Origin: an uncultured Kushneria sp.
GTDB lineage: Bacteria > Pseudomonadota > Gammaproteobacteria > Pseudomonadales > Halomonadaceae
Direction of reading: 5' to 3'
DNA length: 64,000 bases
Assembly: GCF_947497025.1 (NCBI RefSeq)
Contig: NZ_CANMFC010000002.1
Location: 372,001 to 436,000 of the forward strand
The notes below the pieces were generated by a model. It saw only the letters and a program-made list of their open reading frames with translations. It did not search any database and was not told where the DNA came from. The position numbers and the translations under genes were made by a program. This document shows positions 41,225 to 50,916 of this stretch, one piece after another (position 1 is the first letter of the stretch; every line of letters starts with the position of its first letter).

Positions 41225-42519
41225 GTCTGCTGATTGTCGGGGCCATTGTGGCGGCCATTGCACTGGGATACCTGACCCGCATCAACATCGGGCTTTTTGC
41301 CATCGCTCTGGCCTACGGGATCGGCAGCTTCGTGATGGGCATGACGCCTTCCGAGGTGATCAACCTCTGGCCCCTGAAGCTCTTTTTCATCATCTTCGCG
41401 GTCTGTCTGTTCTACAGCTTTGCCATCGTCAACGGCACGCTGGAAAAGCTGGCCGAACACATGATGTATCGCTGTCGCAATGTTCCCCACCTGCTGCCCT
41501 ACGCCATTTTTGGCGCCTCGACCCTGATCTCGGCACTGGGGGCGGGGTATTACACGGTACTGGCCTTCATGGCACCCATTACGATCCTGCTCTGTGCACG
41601 TACCGGGCTGAGTCTGATCGTCGGCGGCATGTCGGTGAACTATGGCGCGCTGGCCGGCGCCAACTTTGTCTCCAGCCAGAGCGGCATCATCTTCCGGGGC
41701 CTCATGACCGCCTCCGGTGTGTCGGAAGGCACGGCCTTTCTCAACGGGATCGGCATTTTCCTGTCCACGGCGGTGATCCCGCTGATCGTGATCACGGGCT
41801 TTGTCTTTCTGGCCGGCAACAAGCGCGCCATGGCCGATGCCATGACGCATGTCGAGGCGCCCAAACCGCTTGATCGCGACCAGCGCATGACACTGTTGCT
41901 GACGTTGATCATGATGGCCGTGGTGCTCGTGCCCCCCATCGCGGCCCTGATTGCGCCTGACAATGCCCTGGTGGGCTACATCAATGCCCGCGTCGATATC
42001 GGTCTGGTCGCCAGTGTCTTTGCCGTCATTGCGCTGCTGCTCAAACTGGGAGATGAACGCAGGGCAATTGCCAGCGTCCCGTGGGGCACGCTGATCATGA
42101 TCTGCGGCGTGGGCATGTTGATCGCCATTGCCATGAAGGCCGGCACCATCGATCTGCTCGCGTCCTGGATCAGCGGCAGCATTCCGCCGGTGCTGGTTCC
42201 GGTCGTGTTTGGCGTGATTGCGGCGATGATGTCGCTGTTTGCCAGCACCCTGGGCGTAGTGACGCCGGCGCTGTTTCCGATTGTACTGCCGATCGCCCAG
42301 AGCCTTGCGATTGATCCGATGATCATCTTTATCAGCATCGTGGTGGGTGCTCAGGCCACTTCCATCTCGCCCTTCTCCTCGGGGGGCAGTCTGATCCTGG
42401 GCTCCTGCCCGAGCGAGGAAAGCCGCACGGCGCTTTTTCCGAAGCTGCTGTTTCGCGCCGCACCGCTGGGCTTTGTCGTGGCGCTGGCCTTCAATCTGGC
42501 GCTGGCGTTTGTCTTCTAG
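41218..42519 (+). CDS. SLC13/MatC-like dicarboxylate transporter
   Basis: The 433-residue protein has about twelve helices, begins MLSLLIVGAIVAAIALGYLT and shows FSFAIVNGTLEKLAEHM-like text, GGMSVNYGALAGANFVSSQS and ATSISPFSSGGSLILGSCPS. The last segment is the substrate-binding signature of the ion-transporter superfamily, and the N-terminal part fits MatC malonate carriers. Being coupled to a PDC-hydrolase-like gene, it most likely imports a carboxylate that the enzyme then attacks. The assignment of substrate is inference. Confidence 0.85.
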   Translation: MLSLLIVGAIVAAIALGYLTRINIGLFAIALAYGIGSFVMGMTPSEVINLWPLKLFFIIFAVCLFYSFAIVNGTLEKLAEHMMYRCRNVPHLLPYAIFGASTLISALGAGYYTVLAFMAPITILLCARTGLSLIVGGMSVNYGALAGANFVSSQSGIIFRGLMTASGVSEGTAFLNGIGIFLSTAVIPLIVITGFVFLAGNKRAMADAMTHVEAPKPLDRDQRMTLLLTLIMMAVVLVPPIAALIAPDNALVGYINARVDIGLVASVFAVIALLLKLGDERRAIASVPWGTLIMICGVGMLIAIAMKAGTIDLLASWISGSIPPVLVPVVFGVIAAMMSLFASTLGVVTPALFPIVLPIAQSLAIDPMIIFISIVVGAQATSISPFSSGGSLILGSCPSEESRTALFPKLLFRAAPLGFVVALAFNLALAFVF

Positions 42520-42549
42520 TCCCATCTGCACAGGAAGAAAAGAGGCTTG

Positions 42550-42580
42550 CGCCGTCGGGGTTCTCCCCCGGCGGCGTTGT
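42550..42580. terminator. Hairpin between converging transporter and glpD-like genes
   Basis: CGCCGTCGGGG, loop TTCT, CCCCCGGCGGCG forms an 11-bp stem (one G-U) between two converging genes, followed by TTGT on the plus strand. Confidence 0.65.
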
Positions 42581-42589
42581 CATGAGCGC

Positions 42590-44332
42590 CTACCAGTTCA
42601 GCGTCTCGAAATCCCCTTCCTTGTGGTGCTCAGGGGCCTTTTTTTGATCGGATGCGGGATCATTGGTGACGCCATCGGCCGGCAGCGGGCCGGCACCGGG
42701 GTCGCGGGCGATACCGTTGGTCACGGGGTGGTCGCGGAAATATTCATCAAAGCGCATTTGGGCATCCTCGCCGAACAGCAGCTCGCACGCCTCCATGAGT
42801 CCTGCCGATTGGCGGATGGTTTCCTGGCGCGAGACAAGACTGATCTTGGAGCGGCGGCGCAGGAAGTCCTCGAGTTTGGTGATCATCTCGCGACGCGCGG
42901 CCTGGCGCACCTCGGCGCGGATGTATTCGGTCCCTTCGATGAGAATCTCCGCCTGGCGCGGGTCTTCACGAATGTACTCCAGCATGCCGATGGCGTGGGC
43001 TGCGTAGCGCCGCCACAGCCGGGTCGACAGCGGCTCGGAGGCGCTGGCATCGGTGTAGTCGTCAAGCTTCATCAGGCGCGCCTGGTGGAAGAACTCGTCG
43101 CGCACGGCGTCTACCGGCTCGCCGTACCAGCGATAATCCGGGAAGCGGATGTCGATGCCCATTGTTTTGACCAGATCAACGATCTCCTCGCCGACGTTGA
43201 TGCAGTCGGTCAGCTTGCCGCCAAAGATGCTGATAAATCCCTGGTTAATGTCGGAGTCGATCTCGTGCTTGCGCGACAGTTGCAGGAAATCACGGTCCTT
43301 GCCGCTGGTGTTCTGTACCGCCAGCGGCCGCACGCCACAGCGGGTGGCAATGATATCGTCGCGGTCCAGCGGCTTGTCGAGCGACAGACGCGCGTTGATG
43401 TTATCGAGCACGAAACTGACGTCATCATCGGTGATGGCCGCGTGAGGGTCTTCGGTGCGGGTATCGGTCGTGCCGATGCAGGTCCGGGTGCCCATGGGGA
43501 TGGCGAAGAAAAGCCGCCCATCCTCGTCGAAAAACGCCATCACGCGCTTGTTGGGTGTGATCCGGTCGACGATCAGGTGGATGCCCTTGGAGAGCACGTG
43601 ACTGTGCTCGGTCTGCTTGCCGGCCAGCGAATTGGTGCGGTCGGCCAGCGGGCCACAGGCGTTGACCAGCGTCTTCGTTTTGACCGTCCATTCGCGCCCG
43701 CTCATGACATCCCTGAGGCCCACGTGCCAGAGTTCTCCCTGGCGCTCGAAACCGGTCGCTTCGACGTAGTTGGCCGCCACACAGCCACTGTTCATGGCGG
43801 TGCGCACGAAGTTCCACACAAAGCGGGCGTCATTGTCGTGCAGGAAAGCGTCGGAATACTCGAAACAGCCGGTCGCCGACTCGGTGTTGATCACCGGCTC
43901 CTCGCGGTTGATGGTCGCAAGGCTTGGCAGGCGCGGCACTCGGGTAAAACCGTTGCCGAACAGCCAGTAGATCCAGGTGCCCGCCCACAGCATCAGCGGA
44001 TGCCAGCGAAAGCCTTTGGTGATCGTGGTGAGAAAGCGGATCTCCTGCACGGTCGAGGGGTAGTGCTTGATCAGATGGTTGCGCGAGATACAGAGTTCGC
44101 GCACCAGCTTGAAATCCCGCGATTCCATGTACTTGATGCCGCCCCAGATGAGGTTGGACGACCACATGCTGGTCATGCCGGCGAAGTCGCCCTGTTCCAC
44201 AAGGCCGACCTTGACGCCGCGCCCGGCCAGCGCCGCGGCACAGACTGCACCGTTGATGCCGCCGCCGATGATCAGCGTGTCGTAGACCGCACCGTCGGCC
44301 AGCCTGTCGATATTGCTCTGCCTGAGTTGCAT
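42590..44332 (-). CDS. glpD: FAD-dependent glycerol-3-phosphate dehydrogenase-like protein
   Basis: The 580-residue protein carries the FAD motif YDTLIIGGGINGAVCAAALAG, SSNLIWGGIKYMESRDFKLV, IGTTDTRTEDPHAAITDDD and TRCGVRPLAV, and the C-terminal DAO cap (RLWRRYAAHAIGMLEY). This is the GlpD/GlpA family, which oxidises sn-glycerol 3-phosphate at the membrane and feeds electrons to quinone. Its size is slightly larger than E. coli GlpD (501) owing to an extended C-terminus (residues about 500-580). No glpK or glpF is adjacent. AGGA precedes the ATG. Confidence 0.85.
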   Translation of the reverse strand: MQLRQSNIDRLADGAVYDTLIIGGGINGAVCAAALAGRGVKVGLVEQGDFAGMTSMWSSNLIWGGIKYMESRDFKLVRELCISRNHLIKHYPSTVQEIRFLTTITKGFRWHPLMLWAGTWIYWLFGNGFTRVPRLPSLATINREEPVINTESATGCFEYSDAFLHDNDARFVWNFVRTAMNSGCVAANYVEATGFERQGELWHVGLRDVMSGREWTVKTKTLVNACGPLADRTNSLAGKQTEHSHVLSKGIHLIVDRITPNKRVMAFFDEDGRLFFAIPMGTRTCIGTTDTRTEDPHAAITDDDVSFVLDNINARLSLDKPLDRDDIIATRCGVRPLAVQNTSGKDRDFLQLSRKHEIDSDINQGFISIFGGKLTDCINVGEEIVDLVKTMGIDIRFPDYRWYGEPVDAVRDEFFHQARLMKLDDYTDASASEPLSTRLWRRYAAHAIGMLEYIREDPRQAEILIEGTEYIRAEVRQAARREMITKLEDFLRRRSKISLVSRQETIRQSAGLMEACELLFGEDAQMRFDEYFRDHPVTNGIARDPGAGPLPADGVTNDPASDQKKAPEHHKEGDFETLNW

Positions 44333-44421
44333 CGTCCTGCTCCGCGTCTCAAAAAAAGGGCGCGCCGTAACGGGAGACCCCGTAGAGGCGTTGTTGTCTC
44401 TTCAGTGTATGAACCAGTGTA

Positions 44422-45468
44422 CTACCGCTGGCCAATGTTGCATCCGACCGGCCGTTTTGCGGCCCCCGCACGCACCATCGCCTCGGCCTGTTTGAGCGCA
44501 TAGAGAAGGCTTGAGGGGTCGGCGATGCCCTGGCCTGCGATATCAAAGGCGGTGCCGTGGTCAACACTGGTGCGCACAAAGGGCAGTCCCACCGTGATGT
44601 TCACGCCGTTATCGACGCCCAGATACTTCACCGGAATCAGACCCTGATCGTGATACTGCGCCACCACCGCGTCAAACTGGCCGCGGCGGGCGTTCATGAA
44701 GACCGTATCCCCCGGCCAGGGGCCGGAGGCGTCGATGCCCTCTTCGCGGGCGCGGGCGATGGCCGGGGCAATGATGGCGTCATCCTCATCGCCGAACAGC
44801 CCACCTTCCCCGGCATGCGGATTGAGCCCGGCGACCGCAATGCGCGGGTGCTCGATGCCATAGGCGTGGCAGGCGCGCGCGGCGAGGCGAATGGCGCGCA
44901 GCTCGCGCTCGGGGGTGACCGCCTCAATCGCCTGGCGCAGCGACAGGTGAATCGACACCAGCATCACGCGCAGCTCGTCGTTGGCCAGCATCATGCCGAA
45001 ATCCTGCGTGCCGGCGCGGTCGGCGAGAATCTCGGTATGGCCCGGGTAGGTGATACCCGCCGCGGCCATGGCGGCCTTGTTGAGCGGGGCGGTGACGATG
45101 GCGCTGACCGAGCCGTCGAGCGCGAAATCGATGGCGCGACTGACGTAGGCATAGGCGGCGGCGCCGGCGCGGGCATCCACCTGGCCATGGGGCAGATCAG
45201 ACGGCAACGGCTCACCGGCCGGCAGCACGGCTAGCCGTCCCGGCGTGGTGTCATCCATGTCCAGTTCGCTTGGATGCTGGATGGGCACAAGGGTCAGTTC
45301 CAGTGCCAGACGCTCTGCCATGTCGCGCAGCCGCTCGATGTCGCCGATGACCAGTAGCGGCGTATCGCTGGCGCGCGGCAGGCAGGCCAGACGAGTGATG
45401 ATTTCCGGGCCGACGCCGGCCGGGTCGCCCATGGTGATGGCAATGGGAGCGCGAGGAGATGCAGACAT
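44422..45468 (-). CDS. pdxA: 4-hydroxythreonine-4-phosphate dehydrogenase
   Basis: PdxA oxidises 4-phosphohydroxy-threonine in pyridoxal-phosphate synthesis. The 348-residue protein shows ITMGDPAGVGPEIITRLACL, the metal/substrate parts VTAPLNKAAMAAAGITYPGHTE-like text, AVAGLNPHAGEGGLFGDEDD and AQYHDQGLIPVKYLGVDNGV plus VRTSVDHGTAFDIAG. It is about 20 residues longer than E. coli PdxA and not beside surA/ksgA. It could be the PdxA2 paralogue used in 4-hydroxythreonate-type sugar-acid catabolism, so the exact role is uncertain. Confidence 0.88.
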   Translation of the reverse strand: MSASPRAPIAITMGDPAGVGPEIITRLACLPRASDTPLLVIGDIERLRDMAERLALELTLVPIQHPSELDMDDTTPGRLAVLPAGEPLPSDLPHGQVDARAGAAAYAYVSRAIDFALDGSVSAIVTAPLNKAAMAAAGITYPGHTEILADRAGTQDFGMMLANDELRVMLVSIHLSLRQAIEAVTPERELRAIRLAARACHAYGIEHPRIAVAGLNPHAGEGGLFGDEDDAIIAPAIARAREEGIDASGPWPGDTVFMNARRGQFDAVVAQYHDQGLIPVKYLGVDNGVNITVGLPFVRTSVDHGTAFDIAGQGIADPSSLLYALKQAEAMVRAGAAKRPVGCNIGQR

Positions 45469-45621
45469 GGGGAGGCCCTTTTGTTATCAGACAGGCGCCC
45501 TGAACAGCGTGTCATGGGCGGCGGTGATCGACAGTGCCATAATAGCGCTCTGCCCCGCGCGGCGTCAGGGTTGCTCTGGCGTGTCACGCGGTGGCTCCAC
45601 CTTTCTGCTTGATTCTCGGTA

Positions 45622-46422
45622 GTGACCCTGATGTGTGATGTGCTGACTCATGATGCGCCGCTTGAAACGCTTTCAACGTCGCTGGCCGAGCGACTTGCGC
45701 GCGACGGCTACCTGCTGGCGCCGGCCGACGAAATCACTCCGGTCTTTCGTGCCTGGTGCGCGGCCAGCGACCACCGCACGCAGGATCATGACGCGCTGGC
45801 CCGCTACTGGAACGAACTGGCCCCGGATCGCTTCATGGGCGATGGCGGGCGCTACCGGCGTCGGCGTCATGCGGTGTTCAGTGCCGCTTCTGATGCGCAC
45901 GCGCTGGTCCGAAAGCCCCATCAGGCCCACTTTCAGACCACGGATTTCAATCGGCTCAACGGCGGCATCGAACGCCATTTCGAGCCGGTGGAAGAGAGGG
46001 CGCTCAAGACGCACACCTTCACCTTTCTCTGCGAGCTGACGCTGGGCGTGTTCGGCCGCTGTGCGCCTGGTGCCGACTGGCACGTCGAGATGCACCAGTT
46101 TCGAATCGAGGTGGGCGGTGACATCACCGCCGGTCTGCCCACGCCCGAAGGGCTGCACCGTGACGGCGTGGATTTCGTGGCGATGGTGATGATCCATCGG
46201 GACAACGTGTGTGAGGGCGTCTCGCACATTCACGATCTGGCTCGCTCCCCCCTGGCCGAGTTCACTCTGGCCGAGCGCCTGGACATGGCACTGGTCGATG
46301 ATACGCGCGTGCTGCATGGCGTCACGCCCATTGTGGCCGCTGACCCCGGACGCGTCGGCACCCGCGATCTGCTGGTGCTGACCTTCAAGCGCCGGCCGCC
46401 GGATCATCTCTCCGGGGTGTGA
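45622..46422 (+). CDS. 2OG-Fe(II) dioxygenase family protein
   Basis: The frame starts with GTG at 45622, and an ATG at 45631 is possible. The 266-residue protein matches the bacterial 2OG-Fe dioxygenase family (PF10014 style). It has PEGLHRDGVDFVAMVMIHRD with the His-x-Asp iron ligands and MALVDDTRVLHGVTPIVA with the distal histidine, then RDLLVLTFKRR with the 2-oxoglutarate-binding arginine. Relatives hydroxylate free amino acids such as isoleucine. The substrate here is not known. It converges on the RND permease gene, overlapping it by about 19 bases. Confidence 0.85.
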   Translation: MTLMCDVLTHDAPLETLSTSLAERLARDGYLLAPADEITPVFRAWCAASDHRTQDHDALARYWNELAPDRFMGDGGRYRRRRHAVFSAASDAHALVRKPHQAHFQTTDFNRLNGGIERHFEPVEERALKTHTFTFLCELTLGVFGRCAPGADWHVEMHQFRIEVGGDITAGLPTPEGLHRDGVDFVAMVMIHRDNVCEGVSHIHDLARSPLAEFTLAERLDMALVDDTRVLHGVTPIVAADPGRVGTRDLLVLTFKRRPPDHLSGV

Positions 46423-49400
46423 TGTTCCAGCGAAGCCTTGAGCTGGCGGCGGCGATGCCCCGGCGGCTTTTGATGACCGGCCAGCCAGTAGTAGGCGATC
46501 GGCACCACGCCCAGAGTCAAAAGCGTGGCGCTGGCGCAGCCGGCCAGCAGCGTAATGCCCAGCCCGAAGCGGCTGGCCGCTCCGGCGCCGGTGGCCATCA
46601 CCAGCGGCAGGGCACCGGCCATGGTCGAGATTGAGGTCATCAGGATCGGGCGCAGGCGCGTTTGTGATGCCTGCAAAATGGCCTCGCGCAGCGCCACGCC
46701 CTCATCGCGCAGTTGATTGGCGAACTCGACGATCAAAATGCCGTTTTTGGCGGATAGTCCGATCAGCATTAAAAGCCCGATCTGGGCGTAGAGGTTGAGG
46801 CTTTCACCCAGCAGCCACAGCGCCATGCCGGCCCCCATCATCCCCAGCGGCACGGTCAGCATCACCACCAGCGGACTGATGAAGTTCTCGAACTGCGCTG
46901 CCAGCACCAGCCAGGTCACCGCGATCGCCACGGTAAACACCAGCAGCAGATCCCGTCCGGCCTCAAGGAAGTCCTGCGTGGCGCCCTTGTAGTCGATGCG
47001 CGCCTGTTCCGGCAGGGTGCTTTCGACCGTGGCGTTCATGTGATCGAGCACCTGCGACAGGCTATAGCCCTCGGCGACATTGGCCGAAAAGGTCACGGCG
47101 CGAATCCGGTTGTAGCGGTTGAGCGTGGGGGAGACAGCGATCTCTTCCAGATGGACGAGGTTGGCCAGACTCACCAGCGCCCCGCTGGCGGTGCGTACGC
47201 GTATCTCTTCCAGCGCCTGCGGCGTCAGGCGCTGCTCGCGCAGACCCTGCAGGATCACGTCATAGGACTGGCCGTCGCGCTCGAACGTGGTCAGGCTGCG
47301 CTCACCAAAAAATGACTCGAGCGTGCGGCCCACCGTCTCGGCGCTAACACCGAGCTGCGCGGCGTGCTCCCGGTCCAGACGTACCTGAAGCTGCGGCGTG
47401 GTCTCGATCAGGTCACTGTCGAGCGCCTCAAGGCCCGGGTAGTTCTGCCAGGCGGCCATGAGTTGATCGCGCCAGGCGCCCAGGGTGGCGTAGTCCGGCC
47501 CGCCCACCACGAACTGTACCGGTGTGGCGTTGCCTGAACTCAGCCCGCGCGGTAACAGCGTCGTGGCACTGACTTCGGAAAAGCCCGCCAGTGCCTCGTT
47601 AATGCGCGCGGCCACCTGGCGGGTGCTCTGATCGCGCGTCTGCCAGGGCGTAAAGCTGATGATCCAGCGGCCGTTGTTGACCGCGCCTTCGCTGTTGCCG
47701 GGCGAGGGCACGCGCAGCGAGGCGTTATCGACCAGCGACCGGTCCTCGAAAATGTGTGCCAGACGCTGCTCCATGACCTGCATGCGCCGGTGCATCTCCT
47801 CGAAATTGACCCCTTCCTCGGCCTGGACGTTGATGCGCAGCGCCCCGCGGTCGTCATAGGGCTCGTACTCGGTCGGCAGTGTCGTAATGACTGCCGCGGT
47901 AACGATGACCATGGCCAAAAAGCCGCCGCCGACCAGGACCGGGCGGTGAAGAACGCGGCCTAGATGGCGCTGGTAACGATCGGCTACACCGGACATGAGA
48001 CGGCCTACCGGCGAGGCCTGACGGCCGTAACCCCCGTTCAGCAGCCACGAGGCCATCACCGGTGTCAGTGTCAGGGAAACAAGCGTGGAAAAGGCGATGG
48101 CGGCGGCAATGGTGACGGCGAATTCGGTAAACAGTCGCCCGGTCTGACCGCTCATTAATGTGATGGGCAGAAAGACGGCCATCAGCACCAGGCTGGTGGC
48201 AATGATGGCAAAGGCGACCTGGCGGGCACCGCGAAAGGCGGCCACCAGCGGTGCGTCGCCTTCCTCCAGATGGCGCTGGATGTTCTCGATCATGACGATG
48301 GCGTCATCCACCACCAGGCCGACCGAGAGCACCAGCGCCAGAAGGGTCAGCATGTTGAGGCTGAACCCCAGTCCCAGCAGGATCATGCCGCAGGCCAAAA
48401 GCGAGATGGGAATCACCGTGGCTGCTACCAGCGCTGCGCGCCACGAGCCCAGAAAGAAAATGATCACGGCGACCACCATGACCACCGCGATCACCAGCGT
48501 CAGCAGCACCTCCTTGAGGGCTGCCGAAATGTAGAGGGTGTCATCGGAGACGATATTGATGTGCATACCTTCGGGCAGCTCATCGCGCAGATTCTCAAGC
48601 GTTGATCGCACGTCGCGCGAGATGGACAGCGTATTGGCCGTGCTCTGGCGGCTGATGGCAATCGAGACGGTGGGTTGACCGTCGACCTGAAAGCTCTCGC
48701 GCCGAGTTTCGGGGCCCAGCGTGACGGTGGCCACATCGCCCAGCGTCACGGTGCGGGTGCCTTCGCCCTGGCGCAGCGGCAGACGGCGAAACGACTCGGC
48801 CGACTCATAGCCCGGCAGCAGGCGCACGGTGAACTCCCGGGTGGTGGATTCGATCCGCCCGCCCGGGTACTCGACGTTTTCGCTGGCCAGCGCCTCGGTA
48901 ATGTCTTCGACGGTGATGTCATGGGCCGTCATGGCGTGGCGATCCAGATCCACCCGCATGGCCGGCAGTTGCGATCCCCACAGCCGCACCCGTGAAACGC
49001 CACCAATGGTCGAGAAACGGTCCAGCAGTGACCGGTCGGCATAATCCGACAGCGCCATGGCGCTCATCCGGTCGGTCTGTACCGACAAGATCATCAGGGT
49101 GTCGCTGCCGCCCTGGTCCTTGCTGATTTCGGGGGCCTCGGCGCCGGTGGGCAGGGCATCGGCGACCCGTGAGACCTGATCGCGCACGTCGTTGGCGGCA
49201 GTGTCGAGATCCACCTCGCTTGAAAAGGTCAATGTGACCTCGGATTCACCGTCATTACTTTCCGACTCGACGCTGACCACGCCTTCGATGCCGGCGACGA
49301 CGTTTTCGATTGTCTGGGTCACGCGCGACTCCACCACCGCTGCCGAGGCGCCGGGCCAGGCGATCTCGACCGAGACTTCCGGCTCCTCGATGGAGGGATA

Positions 49401-49508
49401 TTCCCGAATGGGCAGTTCCAGAAAGCCCAGCGTGCCAAAGAGCACCAGCAGCATCGAGGCGACCACGGTGCCGACCGGTCGCGTCACGGCCAGATCAGTC
49501 AGCGTCAT
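46404..49508 (-). CDS. RND multidrug efflux permease (AcrB/MexF-type, HAE1)
   Basis: The 1034-residue protein is of full family length. It begins MTLTDLAVTRPVGTVVASML, has twelve helices in two halves and porter domains between. Signatures are REYPSIEEPEVSVEIAWPGA, GLVVDDAIVMIENIQRHLEE (helix-4 acidic residues) and KNGILIVEFANQLRDEG. It takes drugs or metabolites from the periplasm and membrane to an outer-membrane channel. The start overlaps the adaptor stop, so the pair is one operon. No outer-membrane factor gene is next to it, so a TolC-type protein elsewhere is needed. Confidence 0.95.
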   Translation of the reverse strand: MTLTDLAVTRPVGTVVASMLLVLFGTLGFLELPIREYPSIEEPEVSVEIAWPGASAAVVESRVTQTIENVVAGIEGVVSVESESNDGESEVTLTFSSEVDLDTAANDVRDQVSRVADALPTGAEAPEISKDQGGSDTLMILSVQTDRMSAMALSDYADRSLLDRFSTIGGVSRVRLWGSQLPAMRVDLDRHAMTAHDITVEDITEALASENVEYPGGRIESTTREFTVRLLPGYESAESFRRLPLRQGEGTRTVTLGDVATVTLGPETRRESFQVDGQPTVSIAISRQSTANTLSISRDVRSTLENLRDELPEGMHINIVSDDTLYISAALKEVLLTLVIAVVMVVAVIIFFLGSWRAALVAATVIPISLLACGMILLGLGFSLNMLTLLALVLSVGLVVDDAIVMIENIQRHLEEGDAPLVAAFRGARQVAFAIIATSLVLMAVFLPITLMSGQTGRLFTEFAVTIAAAIAFSTLVSLTLTPVMASWLLNGGYGRQASPVGRLMSGVADRYQRHLGRVLHRPVLVGGGFLAMVIVTAAVITTLPTEYEPYDDRGALRINVQAEEGVNFEEMHRRMQVMEQRLAHIFEDRSLVDNASLRVPSPGNSEGAVNNGRWIISFTPWQTRDQSTRQVAARINEALAGFSEVSATTLLPRGLSSGNATPVQFVVGGPDYATLGAWRDQLMAAWQNYPGLEALDSDLIETTPQLQVRLDREHAAQLGVSAETVGRTLESFFGERSLTTFERDGQSYDVILQGLREQRLTPQALEEIRVRTASGALVSLANLVHLEEIAVSPTLNRYNRIRAVTFSANVAEGYSLSQVLDHMNATVESTLPEQARIDYKGATQDFLEAGRDLLLVFTVAIAVTWLVLAAQFENFISPLVVMLTVPLGMMGAGMALWLLGESLNLYAQIGLLMLIGLSAKNGILIVEFANQLRDEGVALREAILQASQTRLRPILMTSISTMAGALPLVMATGAGAASRFGLGITLLAGCASATLLTLGVVPIAYYWLAGHQKPPGHRRRQLKASLEHHTPER

Positions 49509-50674
49509 GGGGTGGGCGTCTCCGACGTGACGGCGCGCTCATCCGCCGGGGCCGGCTTGAACAGGGCGCGGGTATCGCGCGCAGCGGCCTCATCGAGAAC
49601 AAGATCCCGATCCTCGCCGATATCGCGCAGGCCGCTGATGGCCACCGAGGCGCCCTCCTGTAGCGGGCCCCTGTCATCGTTGGCTTCGATGGCGGCCCAG
49701 CCGGGGCCACGTTCAAGCACGTTGATGTCGACCCGATGGGCGCGATGATCCTCCGCACTTGAGGTGATCACGTAGATCCACTGGCGATCACGTTCGCCCA
49801 TGATGGCCGTCTCGGGCACGATCAGGCGACGCTGTTCCGGCAGAAGAAGGGCGATATCGAGCAGCATGCCCGGACGCAGGGCCAGGTCGGGATTGTCAAA
49901 CCGGGCGCGGACCATGACCGTGCGGGTGTCCCGGTCCAGACGCGGGTCGATGGTGGTGACCCTGCCGCGAAAGGTGCGATCGGGCCAGGCCACCGAGTGC
50001 GCCGTGACCGTCATGCCCTCACTGATGCGGCTCAGTTCGCGCTCGGGTAGCGAGAAATCAACCTGCACCCGATCGATGCTGTCCAGTGTGACCAGCGGCG
50101 TGTCGGCACTGATCTGCTCGCCGACGCTTAAATGGCTCAGCCCCATGACGCCGGCCACCGGCGCAGTAATGGTCCGGTCTTCCAGCGCGGCGGTGAGCCG
50201 GGCAAGCTCGATCCGGGCGCTTTCCAGCCGATTGCGCTGTTCGTCGGCCTGCTGGGTCGCAATCGAGCCCTGACGCACCAGTGGCTGCAGTCGGTCATAT
50301 TCGCGCTGTTCCTGTTCGACGATCACGCGGGCGGCGCGCAGCCCCTGCTGCTCGGCGCGATCATCAAGCTGAATCAGTCGATCGCCCTTGTTGACCCGCT
50401 CGCCGCTGTCAAAGTGCAGCCCGGTGATGCGCTCGGTGACCAGTGAGGCAATCTCGATCGAGTCGGTGGCCTCGACATCGCCCACGGCGCCCAGCGTTGC
50501 GTTCAAGGGGCGCTCAATCACCTCGGCAAGGCCGACGGCCACGGGAGATGGGGCACTGGCCTCCTCTGGCGCCCGCTCACGCGATAGCCACCACCAGAAG
50601 ATCAGGGCAAGCGCTATCGGAGTGAGCGCGACCAGCCAGATCAGCGGGCGTCGGGCATCGTGAGATTCAGGCAT
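49505..50674 (-). CDS. RND periplasmic adaptor (membrane fusion protein)
   Basis: The ATG at 50674 gives 389 residues with an N-terminal anchor helix (RPLIWLVALTPIALALIFWW). Then come the barrel-sandwich halves (EVIERPLNATLGAVGDVEAT, VNKGDRLIQLDDRAEQQGLR), the coiled-coil hairpin (QEQREYDRLQPLVRQGS, IATQQADEQRNRLESARIEL) and the second lipoyl half (ITAPVAGVMGLSHLSVGEQI). A beta-barrel domain follows (FDNPDLALRPGMLLDIALLL). It links the permease to the outer-membrane channel. It is translationally coupled to the permease gene. Confidence 0.94.
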   Translation of the reverse strand: MPESHDARRPLIWLVALTPIALALIFWWWLSRERAPEEASAPSPVAVGLAEVIERPLNATLGAVGDVEATDSIEIASLVTERITGLHFDSGERVNKGDRLIQLDDRAEQQGLRAARVIVEQEQREYDRLQPLVRQGSIATQQADEQRNRLESARIELARLTAALEDRTITAPVAGVMGLSHLSVGEQISADTPLVTLDSIDRVQVDFSLPERELSRISEGMTVTAHSVAWPDRTFRGRVTTIDPRLDRDTRTVMVRARFDNPDLALRPGMLLDIALLLPEQRRLIVPETAIMGERDRQWIYVITSSAEDHRAHRVDINVLERGPGWAAIEANDDRGPLQEGASVAISGLRDIGEDRDLVLDEAAARDTRALFKPAPADERAVTSETPTP

Positions 50675-50916
50675 GGGCAGATTTCCGCAGACAAAAGGCA
50701 TTCACGGCAGCAGGACGCTGCCTTCTGACAGCATACGAGTATCCGGGCTGGCCGCAATGTCATTCATTCAAGCGCGCTTAAGACAGGGGGCTCACCGGGG
50801 AGATGGCGGATGCCACGCCAGGAAAAAGCAGGCAGCAATGGTGCAGATGCACCAGGCTGACATCGTTTTATACTCGATCTGTGTCAAGCCGACATCTGCA
50901 TAAGGAGACGGACCCG

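Noticed and set aside
41101-42531. A 476-codon minus-strand frame opposite the MatC-like transporter
   Set aside because: Its translation is Asp/His/Arg/Gln-rich without motifs, while the plus strand encodes a regular membrane protein coupled to the gene before it.
42473-44503. A 676-codon plus-strand frame opposite the glpD-like gene
   Set aside because: The minus strand has clear FAD-protein motifs; the plus frame has none and starts inside the transporter gene.
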